From: Candidatus Kuenenbacteria bacterium CG_4_8_14_3_um_filter_39_15
Lineage (GTDB): Bacteria > Patescibacteriota > Patescibacteriia > UBA2196 > GWA2-42-15
NCBI GenBank assembly: GCA_002782365.1
Contig: PFHP01000025.1
Span: 1-9,112 of the forward strand
Reading direction: 5' to 3'
DNA length: 9,112 bases
In this document: positions 1 to 6,320 of the stretch, piece after piece
Numbering within the stretch: position 1 is the stretch's first letter
Layout: each line of letters starts with the position of its first letter
Translations under genes and position numbers: made by a program
Notes under the pieces: generated by a model
Databases searched by the model: none
Told to the model about the DNA's origin: nothing
Seen by the model: the letters and a program-made list of their open reading frames with translations, nothing else

Positions 1-2046
1 GACTATTTTAATAAACCGGGTATTAAAAATATTGCCAATGCTTTTAAGATTTATACCGCCGATTTTGTCACCATTGAAGACGGCACTGGTGTAGTTCATG
101 TTGCTCCGGCATTTGGTGAAGATGATATGAATTTAGGCAATGAGAAAAACCTGCCTTTTATCCAGCATGTAAAGATGGACGGTCGTTTCACTCCTGAAGT
201 TAAAGATTTTGCCGGGCTTGAAGTCAAGCCCAAAGAGGACACTCAAGCCACTGACAAAAAAATTGTTAAATATTTGGCAGACAAAAGTTTAGTTTTTGGC
301 CAAGAACTTTATAGCCACTCCTACCCTCATTGTTGGCGCTGTGATACCCCGTTGCTTAATTATACGACGAGTTCCTGGTTCGTTAATGTGACTAAAATTA
401 AAGACGACCTGTTAAAAAATGCTAAAAACATCAATTGGATGCCAACTCACTTAAAAGAAGGCCGTTTTGGCAAATGGCTGGAAGGCGCTCGTGATTGGTC
501 AATCTCCCGCCAACGTTTTTGGGGTTCAGTCATACCCATCTGGAAATGCCAAGTCAGAGAACAAAAAACAAACAGCAAGGAACAAAGCGCCGGCTGTGGG
601 GAGATAAGAGTCATTGGCTCAACTAAAGAATTAGAGGAATTAACTGGTCAAAAAATTAAAGATTTGCATAAACATACTATTGACAAAATTACATTCAAAT
701 GTGAAAAGTGCGGGGGTAGAATGCAACGGATTTCAGACGTGCTGGATTGTTGGTTTGAATCAGGTTCCATGCCTTATGCCCAAATGCACTATCCTTTTGA
801 AAATAAGGCGTTATTTGAAGCCAATTTTCCTGCCGAGTTTATTGCCGAAGGCGTAGACCAAACCCGCGCCTGGTTTTACTATTTACATATTCTAGCCACC
901 GCCTTAAAAGGCAGCCATGCTTACAAAAATGTCATCGCCAACGGCATTGTCTTAGCCGCCGACGGCAAAAAAATGTCCAAGAAATTAAATAATTATCCAG
1001 ACCCTGAAATTATATTCAAGCGATACGGCGCTGACCCAATCCGTTATTATTTATCCGCCTCGCCGGTGATGCGCGCTGAAGATTTGAATTTCACTGAAAG
1101 CGATATGGTTGAGCAGGGCAGATTTTTTAATATCTTATTAAACGTTTTGAGCTTTTATCAGATGTTTGCTGGTAAAATTAAAATCCAAGATTTTGCGGAA
1201 GAAGATTTAGAAAATATTTTAGACCGATGGATTATTGCCAGATTAGAAGTTTTAAAAAAGAAGGTTACTCAAAAAATGGACAAATATGATTTAAATGCCG
1301 TCCGTGAAATCCCTGAATTTATCAATGACCTGTCAACCTGGTATATCCGCCGTTCTCGCGCTAGATTTAAAAGCGATCAGCAGCCAGAAAAATTACATGC
1401 TTTACGGACACTCCGTTATGTATTATTTAACCTATCAAAAATTATGGCGCCCTTTATGCCCTTTACGGCCGAACATCTTTATCAAGAATTAAATGGCCAA
1501 AAAGAATCAGTTCATTTAGAAGATTGGCCAGTAGTCAATGAAAATTACATTAACCAAAAAGTTTTAGATGCCATGAGCTTGACTCGTCAGATTGTGGAGT
1601 TGGGTTTGGCCAGGCGCGCCGAAACCGGCATTAAAGTCCGCCAGCCACTGAACGAGTTACGAGTGGCAGGTTGCGAGTTACAAAATGAATACACGGATTT
1701 AATAAAAGACGAATTGAATGTCAAAGAGATTATTAGTGAAAAGGGGAATGGTGCACTGGCGGTGGAACTGGACACCAAACTCACTGATGAATTAAAAGAA
1801 GAAGGAATTTTGCGCGAATTAACCCGTACCATCAACGGTATGAGAAAAAAGATGAAATTAACCATTGAGGATAGGGTAGTGGTAGAATATAATTCTGCTG
1901 ACAAAACAATTAACGCGGTTTTTGCTAAAAAGGGCGGCGAATTGAAAAAGTCAGTTCTAGCCAGTGAATTAAAATTGGTTGATCAGAAATTAGACAAAAT
2001 CAAAATTAACGATATTGAAGTTGACATGAAAATTTCAAAAATTTAA
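1..2046 (+). CDS. ileS: Isoleucyl-tRNA synthetase (IleS2-like), 5' end missing
   Basis: Charges tRNA-Ile with isoleucine in the cytoplasm and hydrolyses mischarged valine. The frame is open from base 1, and the conserved editing-domain segment GTGVVHVAPAFGEDD lies at 82-126. The ATG at 127 is therefore internal and the true start is outside the window. About 681 residues are visible. IleS2 enzymes are usually a little over 1,000 residues, so roughly the first third, with the HIGH motif, is missing. Visible in order: the end of the CP1 editing domain; SYPHCWRCDTPL; DWSISRQRFWG (493-525); a zinc-ribbon region with cysteines at 547, 595, 700 and 709; DCWFESGSMPYAQ; the catalytic KMSKK loop (970-984); and a helical anticodon-binding domain. 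The C-terminal zinc finger of E. coli-type enzymes is absent, which supports the IleS2 type. One oddity is that the first zinc CxxC is split by a 15-residue spacer. The stop lies one base before recO, so the two are probably co-transcribed. Confidence 0.97.
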   Translation, partial: DYFNKPGIKNIANAFKIYTADFVTIEDGTGVVHVAPAFGEDDMNLGNEKNLPFIQHVKMDGRFTPEVKDFAGLEVKPKEDTQATDKKIVKYLADKSLVFGQELYSHSYPHCWRCDTPLLNYTTSSWFVNVTKIKDDLLKNAKNINWMPTHLKEGRFGKWLEGARDWSISRQRFWGSVIPIWKCQVREQKTNSKEQSAGCGEIRVIGSTKELEELTGQKIKDLHKHTIDKITFKCEKCGGRMQRISDVLDCWFESGSMPYAQMHYPFENKALFEANFPAEFIAEGVDQTRAWFYYLHILATALKGSHAYKNVIANGIVLAADGKKMSKKLNNYPDPEIIFKRYGADPIRYYLSASPVMRAEDLNFTESDMVEQGRFFNILLNVLSFYQMFAGKIKIQDFAEEDLENILDRWIIARLEVLKKKVTQKMDKYDLNAVREIPEFINDLSTWYIRRSRARFKSDQQPEKLHALRTLRYVLFNLSKIMAPFMPFTAEHLYQELNGQKESVHLEDWPVVNENYINQKVLDAMSLTRQIVELGLARRAETGIKVRQPLNELRVAGCELQNEYTDLIKDELNVKEIISEKGNGALAVELDTKLTDELKEEGILRELTRTINGMRKKMKLTIEDRVVVEYNSADKTINAVFAKKGGELKKSVLASELKLVDQKLDKIKINDIEVDMKISKI
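555..591 (+). repeat. Degenerate 7-base-period tract inside ileS
   Basis: An A-rich tract has a C every seven bases (555, 562, 569, 576, 583, 590), usually followed by AA. It encodes the polar segment REQKTNSKEQSAG between the first two zinc-ribbon cysteines of IleRS. The ribbon normally has two residues there, so the tract coincides with an apparent insertion of about 13 residues. The periodicity is read directly. Its origin by tandem duplication is inference, because the units have drifted. Confidence 0.45.
1653..1680 (+). repeat. Degenerate heptamer repeat inside ileS
   Basis: There are four consecutive 7-base units: CGAGTTA, CGAGTGG, CAGGTTG and CGAGTTA. The first and last are identical, 21 bases apart. 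They encode part of the segment ELRVAGCELQNEY in the C-terminal domain of IleRS. Protein length here looks normal for the family, so the tract may replace sequence rather than add to it. A chance match is possible. Confidence 0.35.
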
Positions 2047-2047
2047 C

Positions 2048-2683
2048 ATGAGTGCCTATTACAATTTGAAGGCCATAATTTTAAAGCGCCAAGATTTTCG
2101 CGAGGATGATTTGCTCATTGCGGTCTATTCCAAGGAAAAGGGGAAAGCGATTCTTCAGGCCAAAGGCGCTAAAAAAATATTAAGCAAGTTAGCCGGCCAT
2201 CTTGAGCCGGTTACTTTGTCTTACCTCAATATTACCTATGGTAAGCAGATTGACCAGCTCATCGGCGCGCAAATTATCAAAAGCTATGCAAAAATTAAAT
2301 CAGACATTCAGCTAACCGCTTATGCTTATTATTTTATTGAACTCATTGACCGTTTAACCAAAGAAGATCATGCCGACCAGAATATTTTTCAGTTATTAGA
2401 AAAATCACTGGATTTTCTTAATGCAAACCAGGGCGAATTAAAAATCGCCCGCATCAGTTTTGGCTATAAATTACTTCATTTTCTCGGCTTTAATCCAGCA
2501 CAAAAGGAGAAGTTAAAAAATGGCATAGAATATATTATTAAAAATAATATAAAAAATATAATAAAAAATAACCAAATCAATCAGAATTTAGTTGAATTAA
2601 ATAAGATATTAGATCAAGAATTGGAAAATAATCTAGAAACAGCAATAAAAACTAAAGAATTTTTAAGATGTTTGAAATCATAA
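2048..2683 (+). CDS. recO: DNA repair protein RecO
   Basis: RecO anneals single strands and, with RecR, loads RecA onto SSB-coated DNA during recombinational gap repair. The N-terminal OB-fold signature is clear: KAIILKRQDFREDDLL (residues 8-23), then YSKEKGKAILQAKGAKK and LAGHLEPVTL. A helical domain follows, with the family motif KLLHFLGFNP at 141-150. At 211 residues it is somewhat shorter than the usual 230-250. The Cys-rich zinc knuckle present in some RecO proteins after the LGF-P motif is absent; the only cysteine is C208. In its place is an Ile/Lys/Asn low-complexity stretch (residues 162-180). The ATG lies one base after the ileS stop with no Shine-Dalgarno, which suggests translational coupling. 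The 3' end overlaps tgt by 16 bases. The partner recR is on the opposite strand downstream, in a convergent transcript. Confidence 0.93.
   Translation: MSAYYNLKAIILKRQDFREDDLLIAVYSKEKGKAILQAKGAKKILSKLAGHLEPVTLSYLNITYGKQIDQLIGAQIIKSYAKIKSDIQLTAYAYYFIELIDRLTKEDHADQNIFQLLEKSLDFLNANQGELKIARISFGYKLLHFLGFNPAQKEKLKNGIEYIIKNNIKNIIKNNQINQNLVELNKILDQELENNLETAIKTKEFLRCLKS
2530..2575 (+). repeat. A/T-only low-complexity tract in recO
   Basis: This is an almost pure A/T tract built from AAAAAT-like units. It encodes the repeated peptide IIKNN-IKN-IIKNN near residues 163-175 of RecO. It sits where zinc-knuckle versions of RecO carry cysteines. It may be slippage-prone, and a disordered linker is likely. 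Confidence 0.5.
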
Positions 2684-3783
2684 AACACTCAAAAAAATCT
2701 AAAGCCCGTTTAGGCATTCTTAAAACAAGCCATGGCAATATAGCCACTCCTTTTTTTATGCCCATTGCCACCAAAGGTTCTGTCAAAGCCGTCAGTTCCG
2801 AAGAAATGGCAGAGCTTGGCAGCCAGATTTTGCTAGCCAATACTTATCATCTTTATCTGCAACCCGGCATAAAAATACTCAAGAAATTCGGCGGCTTGCA
2901 TAAATTTATGAATTGGTCTGGTCCGATTCTGACTGATTCAGGCGGCTATCAGGTATTTTCCTTGTCTGAAAAAACAAGAGAAGCCGTCAGTCTAAGGAAA
3001 ATTACCAGCCGTGGCGTGGAATTCCAGTCCTTTATTGACGGTTCAAAACATTTATTTACTCCGGAGAAAGTCCAAGACATCCAAGACATCATTGGCAGTG
3101 ACATCAAAATGGTTTTGGACGTCTGTTCGCCTTATCCCTGCGCCAAGAGCCAAGCGGAAAAAGACTTGGAGATTACTCATAATTGGGCAGAAAGATCATT
3201 GAAAAAACATAAAACTCAAGGGGCGCCACCTAAAAAAAGCCTGTTATTTGGGATTGTTCAGGGTTCTGTCTATAAAGATTTAAGAATAAAATCAGCCAAG
3301 TTTTTATCCCAATTGAATTTTGACGGTTTAGCCATCGGCGGACTGGCGGTCGGCGAGCCGAATAAAAAAATGTATCAAGTTTTAGATTATCTTATGGATT
3401 ATTTGCCAGAAAACAAACCCCGCTATCTGATGGGAGTTGGCCGCCCAGAAAATATCATTGAAGCGGTTAAAAGGGGAGTTGATATGTTTGATTGCGTTAT
3501 TCCCACCCGCGAAGCAAGGCATGGCCGATTGTATCAAATGCAAAAGTCAAAAGTCAAAAGTCAAAATTTTGGAAAAGATTTTTATAGAATTTTAAATATT
3601 ACCAACTCAAAATTCAGTCACAGCAAACAATTACTTTCCAGCGGCTACACTTTTGGCTATCTGCGCCATTTATTTAAGGCAGGCGAACCATTAGCCATCC
3701 GCCTGGCCACTTTGCATAATTTAAAATTTTTTCTTGACTTATTCCGCCAGATGCGCTTAAATATAAGTAGAGGTAAATTATAA
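2668..3783 (+). CDS. tgt: tRNA-guanine transglycosylase (Tgt), zinc cysteines missing
   Basis: Tgt exchanges guanine-34 of GUN-anticodon tRNAs for preQ1 (or queuine) in queuosine synthesis. The TIM-barrel landmarks are intact: LTDSGGYQVFSL with D90 (equivalent to D102 of the Zymomonas enzyme); LDVCSPYPC with D151 (D156); GIVQGS with Q198; AIGGLAVGE at 222-230; the nucleophile region MFDCVIPTREARHG with D275 (D280); and TLHN with H350 (the zinc-ligand histidine). The normal CxCx2C zinc loop before YLRHLF is replaced by a shortened segment, HSKQLLSSGYTFG (residues 318-330), with no cysteine. A heptamer repeat lies in the loop at residues 292-300. Length is 371 residues, normal for the family. 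The start overlaps the end of recO by 16 bases, and ATG 2668 gives the expected N-terminus. The overlap suggests coupled translation. Identity is firm; activity and metal binding are open. Confidence 0.94.
   Translation: MFEIIKHSKKSKARLGILKTSHGNIATPFFMPIATKGSVKAVSSEEMAELGSQILLANTYHLYLQPGIKILKKFGGLHKFMNWSGPILTDSGGYQVFSLSEKTREAVSLRKITSRGVEFQSFIDGSKHLFTPEKVQDIQDIIGSDIKMVLDVCSPYPCAKSQAEKDLEITHNWAERSLKKHKTQGAPPKKSLLFGIVQGSVYKDLRIKSAKFLSQLNFDGLAIGGLAVGEPNKKMYQVLDYLMDYLPENKPRYLMGVGRPENIIEAVKRGVDMFDCVIPTREARHGRLYQMQKSKVKSQNFGKDFYRILNITNSKFSHSKQLLSSGYTFGYLRHLFKAGEPLAIRLATLHNLKFFLDLFRQMRLNISRGKL
3541..3568 (+). repeat. Heptanucleotide tandem repeat (CAAAAGT, about 3.7 copies) in tgt
   Basis: There are three perfect copies of CAAAAGT (3541, 3548, 3555) followed by a near copy, CAAAATT. 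The repeat stays in frame and encodes QKSKVKSQN in the loop between ARHGRLY and FYRILNITNSKF of Tgt. The repeat is read directly. Its absence from relatives has not been tested. Confidence 0.85.
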
Positions 3784-3787
3784 AACT

Positions 3788-4108
3788 ATGAATAACAAAA
3801 TCGCAGTCATTAAAACCGGCGGTAAACAATATATTGTTCAGCCAAATGATAAATTAAAAGTAGAAAAGCTTAACGCCCAAGATGGCGCTCAAGTTGATTT
3901 TGAAGTCTTAATGACCAGTGATCAGGACGGTCAAAGCTTAAAACTCGGCAACCCGACTTTAGCAGCTGCCAAAGTTGAGGCAAAAGTTCTTAATCAAGGC
4001 CGGGCTGAAAAAATCCGCGTGGTCCATTACAAAGCCAAAACGCGCTATCATAAAGTTTACGGCCATCGCCAGCCGTTTACGCAAGTGGAAATTTTATCTA
4101 TTAGTTAA
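3788..4108 (+). CDS. rplU: 50S ribosomal protein L21
   Basis: L21 binds 23S rRNA in the large ribosomal subunit. At 106 residues it matches the family length. It opens with the diagnostic AVIKTGGKQYIVQPND, continues through FEVLMTSD and GNPTLAAAKVEAKVL, and ends with the RNA-binding stretch VVHYKAKTRYHKVYGHRQPFTQVEI. The ATG lies four bases after the tgt stop. A purine-rich AGAGG at 3769-3773 is about 14 bases upstream, farther than a normal Shine-Dalgarno, so initiation may depend on coupling to tgt. The common bacterial partner rpmA (L27) does not follow; an unrelated gene does. Confidence 0.97.
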   Translation: MNNKIAVIKTGGKQYIVQPNDKLKVEKLNAQDGAQVDFEVLMTSDQDGQSLKLGNPTLAAAKVEAKVLNQGRAEKIRVVHYKAKTRYHKVYGHRQPFTQVEILSIS

Positions 4109-4110
4109 TT

Positions 4111-4135
4111 AAAGTCTCAAATTTTTTGAGGTTTT
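4111..4135 (+). terminator. Weak AT-rich hairpin after rplU
   Basis: CTCAAA (4116-4121) pairs with TTTGAG (4125-4130) around a three-base loop. The stem extends outward through two G-T wobbles and three A-T pairs to 4111/4135. The 3' arm runs into GTTTTAAAATT. The hairpin is low in GC, so it could be a partial terminator that lets some transcription continue into the next gene, 18 bases downstream. Confidence 0.4.
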
Positions 4136-4153
4136 AAAATTAATTTTTAATTT

Positions 4154-5341
4154 ATGTCCAGACAATCTACATATAGAGAACGAGCTTTTATGCCTCCGGA
4201 AGACGTGGACACTGAAGCTTATTCAAAAAAAGACAAACCAAATTCACCTCCCTTGGGAAAAGGTCTCGGCCCGCATCAGGGCTTTGATGATGATCTAATG
4301 CCCGATGTGCGAGAAGAAGATTTGTGGTATGAAATAAAAGATAATCATAAATTTATTCCAGCTGATCAGATACCGGACAGTACAGATGAATTTAGTGAGG
4401 ATGCAATACTGGAACGTATAGACAGAGAAAGGCAAAATGGTTCAGACGATGACGAGTTTGAGTCTAATTTTGAAGTTTGTTACGCGGTTGCCGAAGAAAA
4501 CGCCAAGTCGATTAAAAACCCGTTACTAAAAGAGATAGCCGCTCACATCATTGCCGATGCCAAGAAACTTGAAACAAGCGACCGATCGAAATCGCGAAAA
4601 ATAAATTATTCCGTAAATTTTGCCGAGAACGGAGATACCCAAAATAATAAGCGCATTGAAACAGCGCACGCTTGGCAAAAACAGAAACACCAGAAAACCG
4701 TAGACCATTTCAATAATTATTTCAGAGAGCTCAATAGAAGCGAGATACAAAAAATGCCGTTTTCTCAAATTGAATTTCTCTTTAACAAAGTTTATCAAGA
4801 TTTAGCCGCTTTGGCCAGTATTCACGACAATCTGGATTATTTTAAAAAAGAATTTTTCCCCGATGAACAACAAAAGGAAATTAAAAGAGAGGCGGTGGAG
4901 AAAGAGGCAAAAACATGGCGGGAGATAGAACGGAAACATGGTTTTGGATTGAAACAGATTCAAGGACTTACACCTTATTTTGTTGATAGTTTATCGGACT
5001 ATCTTGAATTGCAAAATGAAGTTGACAGCACTTTTACTCTTATGGCGGCTGAAAAGCGACTTAAAGGGGACGATGATGAATACAAAAGGTTAAAGGCTGA
5101 ATGGCAAAAAGGCAAAGATCAGCTTAAAACTTTTAGAATGAAAGAAGATTTAGACCCAAGAAAAATAAAAGTAGTTAATTCACCGCCTGAATTTATTCGA
5201 AAATACAATCTTGGGGTGTTAACCTCGGATCATCGACAATTTTTATTCCAGATATTAAAAGAAAAGAAACACCAAAACGATATTTGGGCCAAAATGAATA
5301 AACAAAGATCAGATAAATTAAAAAACAAGGCAGCAGCATAA
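4154..5341 (+). CDS. Hypothetical charged cytoplasmic protein, 395 residues
   Basis: I do not recognise this protein. It has no signal peptide, membrane segment, Walker motif or cysteine cluster (C109 is the only cysteine). Residues 1-105 are acidic, rich in Pro, Asp and Glu and probably disordered, with DDD and EE clusters (for example FDDDLMPDVREEDLWYE at 44-60). Residues 105-140 and 165-330 look helical and are rich in Lys, Glu and Gln. The stretch from about 235 to 265 is strongly charged and could form a coiled coil. The C-terminal 50 residues are basic, ending DKLKNKAAA. ATG 4154 is the first in the frame; the ATG at residue 13 (4190) is an alternative. No Shine-Dalgarno is visible. Base composition resembles the neighbours, so there is no sign of recent transfer. 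A strong terminator follows 22 bases after the stop. It could be a lineage-specific scaffold or nucleic-acid-associated protein, but that is a guess. Confidence 0.8.
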   Translation: MSRQSTYRERAFMPPEDVDTEAYSKKDKPNSPPLGKGLGPHQGFDDDLMPDVREEDLWYEIKDNHKFIPADQIPDSTDEFSEDAILERIDRERQNGSDDDEFESNFEVCYAVAEENAKSIKNPLLKEIAAHIIADAKKLETSDRSKSRKINYSVNFAENGDTQNNKRIETAHAWQKQKHQKTVDHFNNYFRELNRSEIQKMPFSQIEFLFNKVYQDLAALASIHDNLDYFKKEFFPDEQQKEIKREAVEKEAKTWREIERKHGFGLKQIQGLTPYFVDSLSDYLELQNEVDSTFTLMAAEKRLKGDDDEYKRLKAEWQKGKDQLKTFRMKEDLDPRKIKVVNSPPEFIRKYNLGVLTSDHRQFLFQILKEKKHQNDIWAKMNKQRSDKLKNKAAA

Positions 5342-5363
5342 TTTTATTGTTTAGTATAATAAT

Positions 5364-5390
5364 AAAGCTCACCGCATTCCGGTGAGCTTT
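5364..5390. terminator. Bidirectional intrinsic terminator
   Basis: A perfect 11-bp stem pairs AAAGCTCACCG (5364-5374) with CGGTGAGCTTT (5380-5390) around the 5-base loop CATTC. T residues end the 3' arm on each strand. It sits between the plus-strand hypothetical gene and the minus-strand recR, so it can end both convergent transcripts. Confidence 0.88.
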
Positions 5391-5413
5391 TATAAAACAA
5401 AATTTTTATGCGA

Positions 5414-6019
5414 TTATATCTCAATTCTGTTGTTGATCGCGCTGGCGAGCGTAATTTCGTCAGCGTATTCCAAATCACCGCCCATGGGCAGGCCGCGCGA
5501 CAAGCGCGTTATTTTTATTTCCGGAAAATCTTCTTTTAATTTTTTTTTGAGATAAATAATGGTTGATTCGCCTTCTATGGTAGGATTTAATCCCAGTATT
5601 ATTTCATTGGTTTTGTCTTTACGTAGCCTTGCCAGAAGCTGTTTGATACGTAGTTTATCCGGGGTAACTCCTTCCGACGGGTTTAATAGTCCTCCCAGCA
5701 CATGGTAAACCCCATTGAATGAATGCGTATTATCCAGGTATTTTATGTCTTCGGCATTAGCCACGACGCAGATGGATTTTTTGTCGCGTTTAATATTCCG
5801 GCAAGTGTCGCACAATTCATTTAGACTATAGTTGCCGCATTCCCGGCAGGTTTTAATGGTGGTTTTTAAATTCATCAGATTTTTTCCGAATTGCTGCAGT
5901 TCTTCTTGCCCGCCGTTTTTTATCAAATAAAAAACCAGCCTCTCCGCGGTTTTTCCGCCGATGCCCGGCAGGCTTGTGAAATCATCTATTAAATTTTGAA
6001 TTACTTCAGGATATTGCAT
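5414..6019 (-). CDS. recR: Recombination protein RecR
   Basis: RecR is a ring- or clamp-forming partner of RecO (and RecF) that helps load RecA at gaps. The 201-residue length is typical. Domains in order: a helix-hairpin-helix, LPGIGGKTAERLVFYL (residues 17-32); an intact four-cysteine zinc site at C58, C61, C70 and C73; a Toprim domain starting SICVVANAED (82-91) and containing GLNPTIEGESTIIYL (143-157); and the closing signature SRGLPMGGDLEYADEITL (174-191). The ATG at 6019 lies four bases after the ybaB stop with no clear Shine-Dalgarno, so translation is probably coupled. It is the last gene of the dnaB-ybaB-recR run before the bidirectional terminator. Confidence 0.97.
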   Translation of the reverse strand: MQYPEVIQNLIDDFTSLPGIGGKTAERLVFYLIKNGGQEELQQFGKNLMNLKTTIKTCRECGNYSLNELCDTCRNIKRDKKSICVVANAEDIKYLDNTHSFNGVYHVLGGLLNPSEGVTPDKLRIKQLLARLRKDKTNEIILGLNPTIEGESTIIYLKKKLKEDFPEIKITRLSRGLPMGGDLEYADEITLASAINNRIEI

Positions 6020-6023
6020 TTAA

Positions 6024-6290
6024 TTAAAAACCAAATCCGCCGGCCATCATTTTTTGTGCCATCAAACGTTGCACTTTTTTTACGGCCTCATTAAAAGTTT
6101 CTTTTAAATATTTTTCTTGTTCCTCGCGGTTTAGCGCTGGGTTAATTTCCACTTGTAAAACCTCTTGATTGCCATTCATGACAATTTTTACCCCGTGATT
6201 TTCAGCCTCAATTTTTTCTTGGGCCAGCATCGCCCGCATGGCGCTGGCTTGCTTTTTCATTTCAGCTAAATCTTTCAGTTTATTAAACAT
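6024..6290 (-). CDS. ybaB: YbaB/EbfC family nucleoid-associated protein
   Basis: This is a small dimeric DNA-binding protein of the family that decorates the nucleoid. At 88 residues it is slightly shorter than the usual 100-110. The fold signature is present: an N-terminal amphipathic helix, MFNKLKDLAEMKKQASAMRAML; the beta strands VKIVMNGNQEVLQVEINPAL; and a C-terminal helix, FNEAVKKVQRLMAQKM. It ends MMAGGFGF, matching the Gly/Met/Phe-rich tail common in the family. It directly precedes recR with a four-base gap, a widely conserved bacterial pairing. The upstream neighbour here is dnaB, whereas in many bacteria it is dnaX. Confidence 0.93.
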   Translation of the reverse strand: MFNKLKDLAEMKKQASAMRAMLAQEKIEAENHGVKIVMNGNQEVLQVEINPALNREEQEKYLKETFNEAVKKVQRLMAQKMMAGGFGF

Positions 6291-6320
6291 ACTTTTTAAG
6301 TTATTTATTAATATTGATCA

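Noticed and set aside
127..129. ATG at 127 as the start of the synthetase gene
   Set aside because: The same frame is open to base 1 and encodes the conserved editing motif GTGVVHVAPAFGEDD just before it, so this ATG is internal.
1587..1904. Minus-strand open frame within ileS
   Set aside because: It is antisense to well-conserved IleRS sequence, Ser/Phe-rich as is typical of shadow frames, and has no initiation signal.
3541..3568. CRISPR-like or attachment-site reading of the CAAAAGT repeats
   Set aside because: Units are only 7 bases with no spacers, and they lie inside a coding frame. This is a simple tandem repeat.
4132..4153. Promoter directly upstream of the unrecognised gene
   Set aside because: The A/T run gives several loose -10 matches, but none pairs with a -35 at acceptable spacing and none leaves room for a leader.
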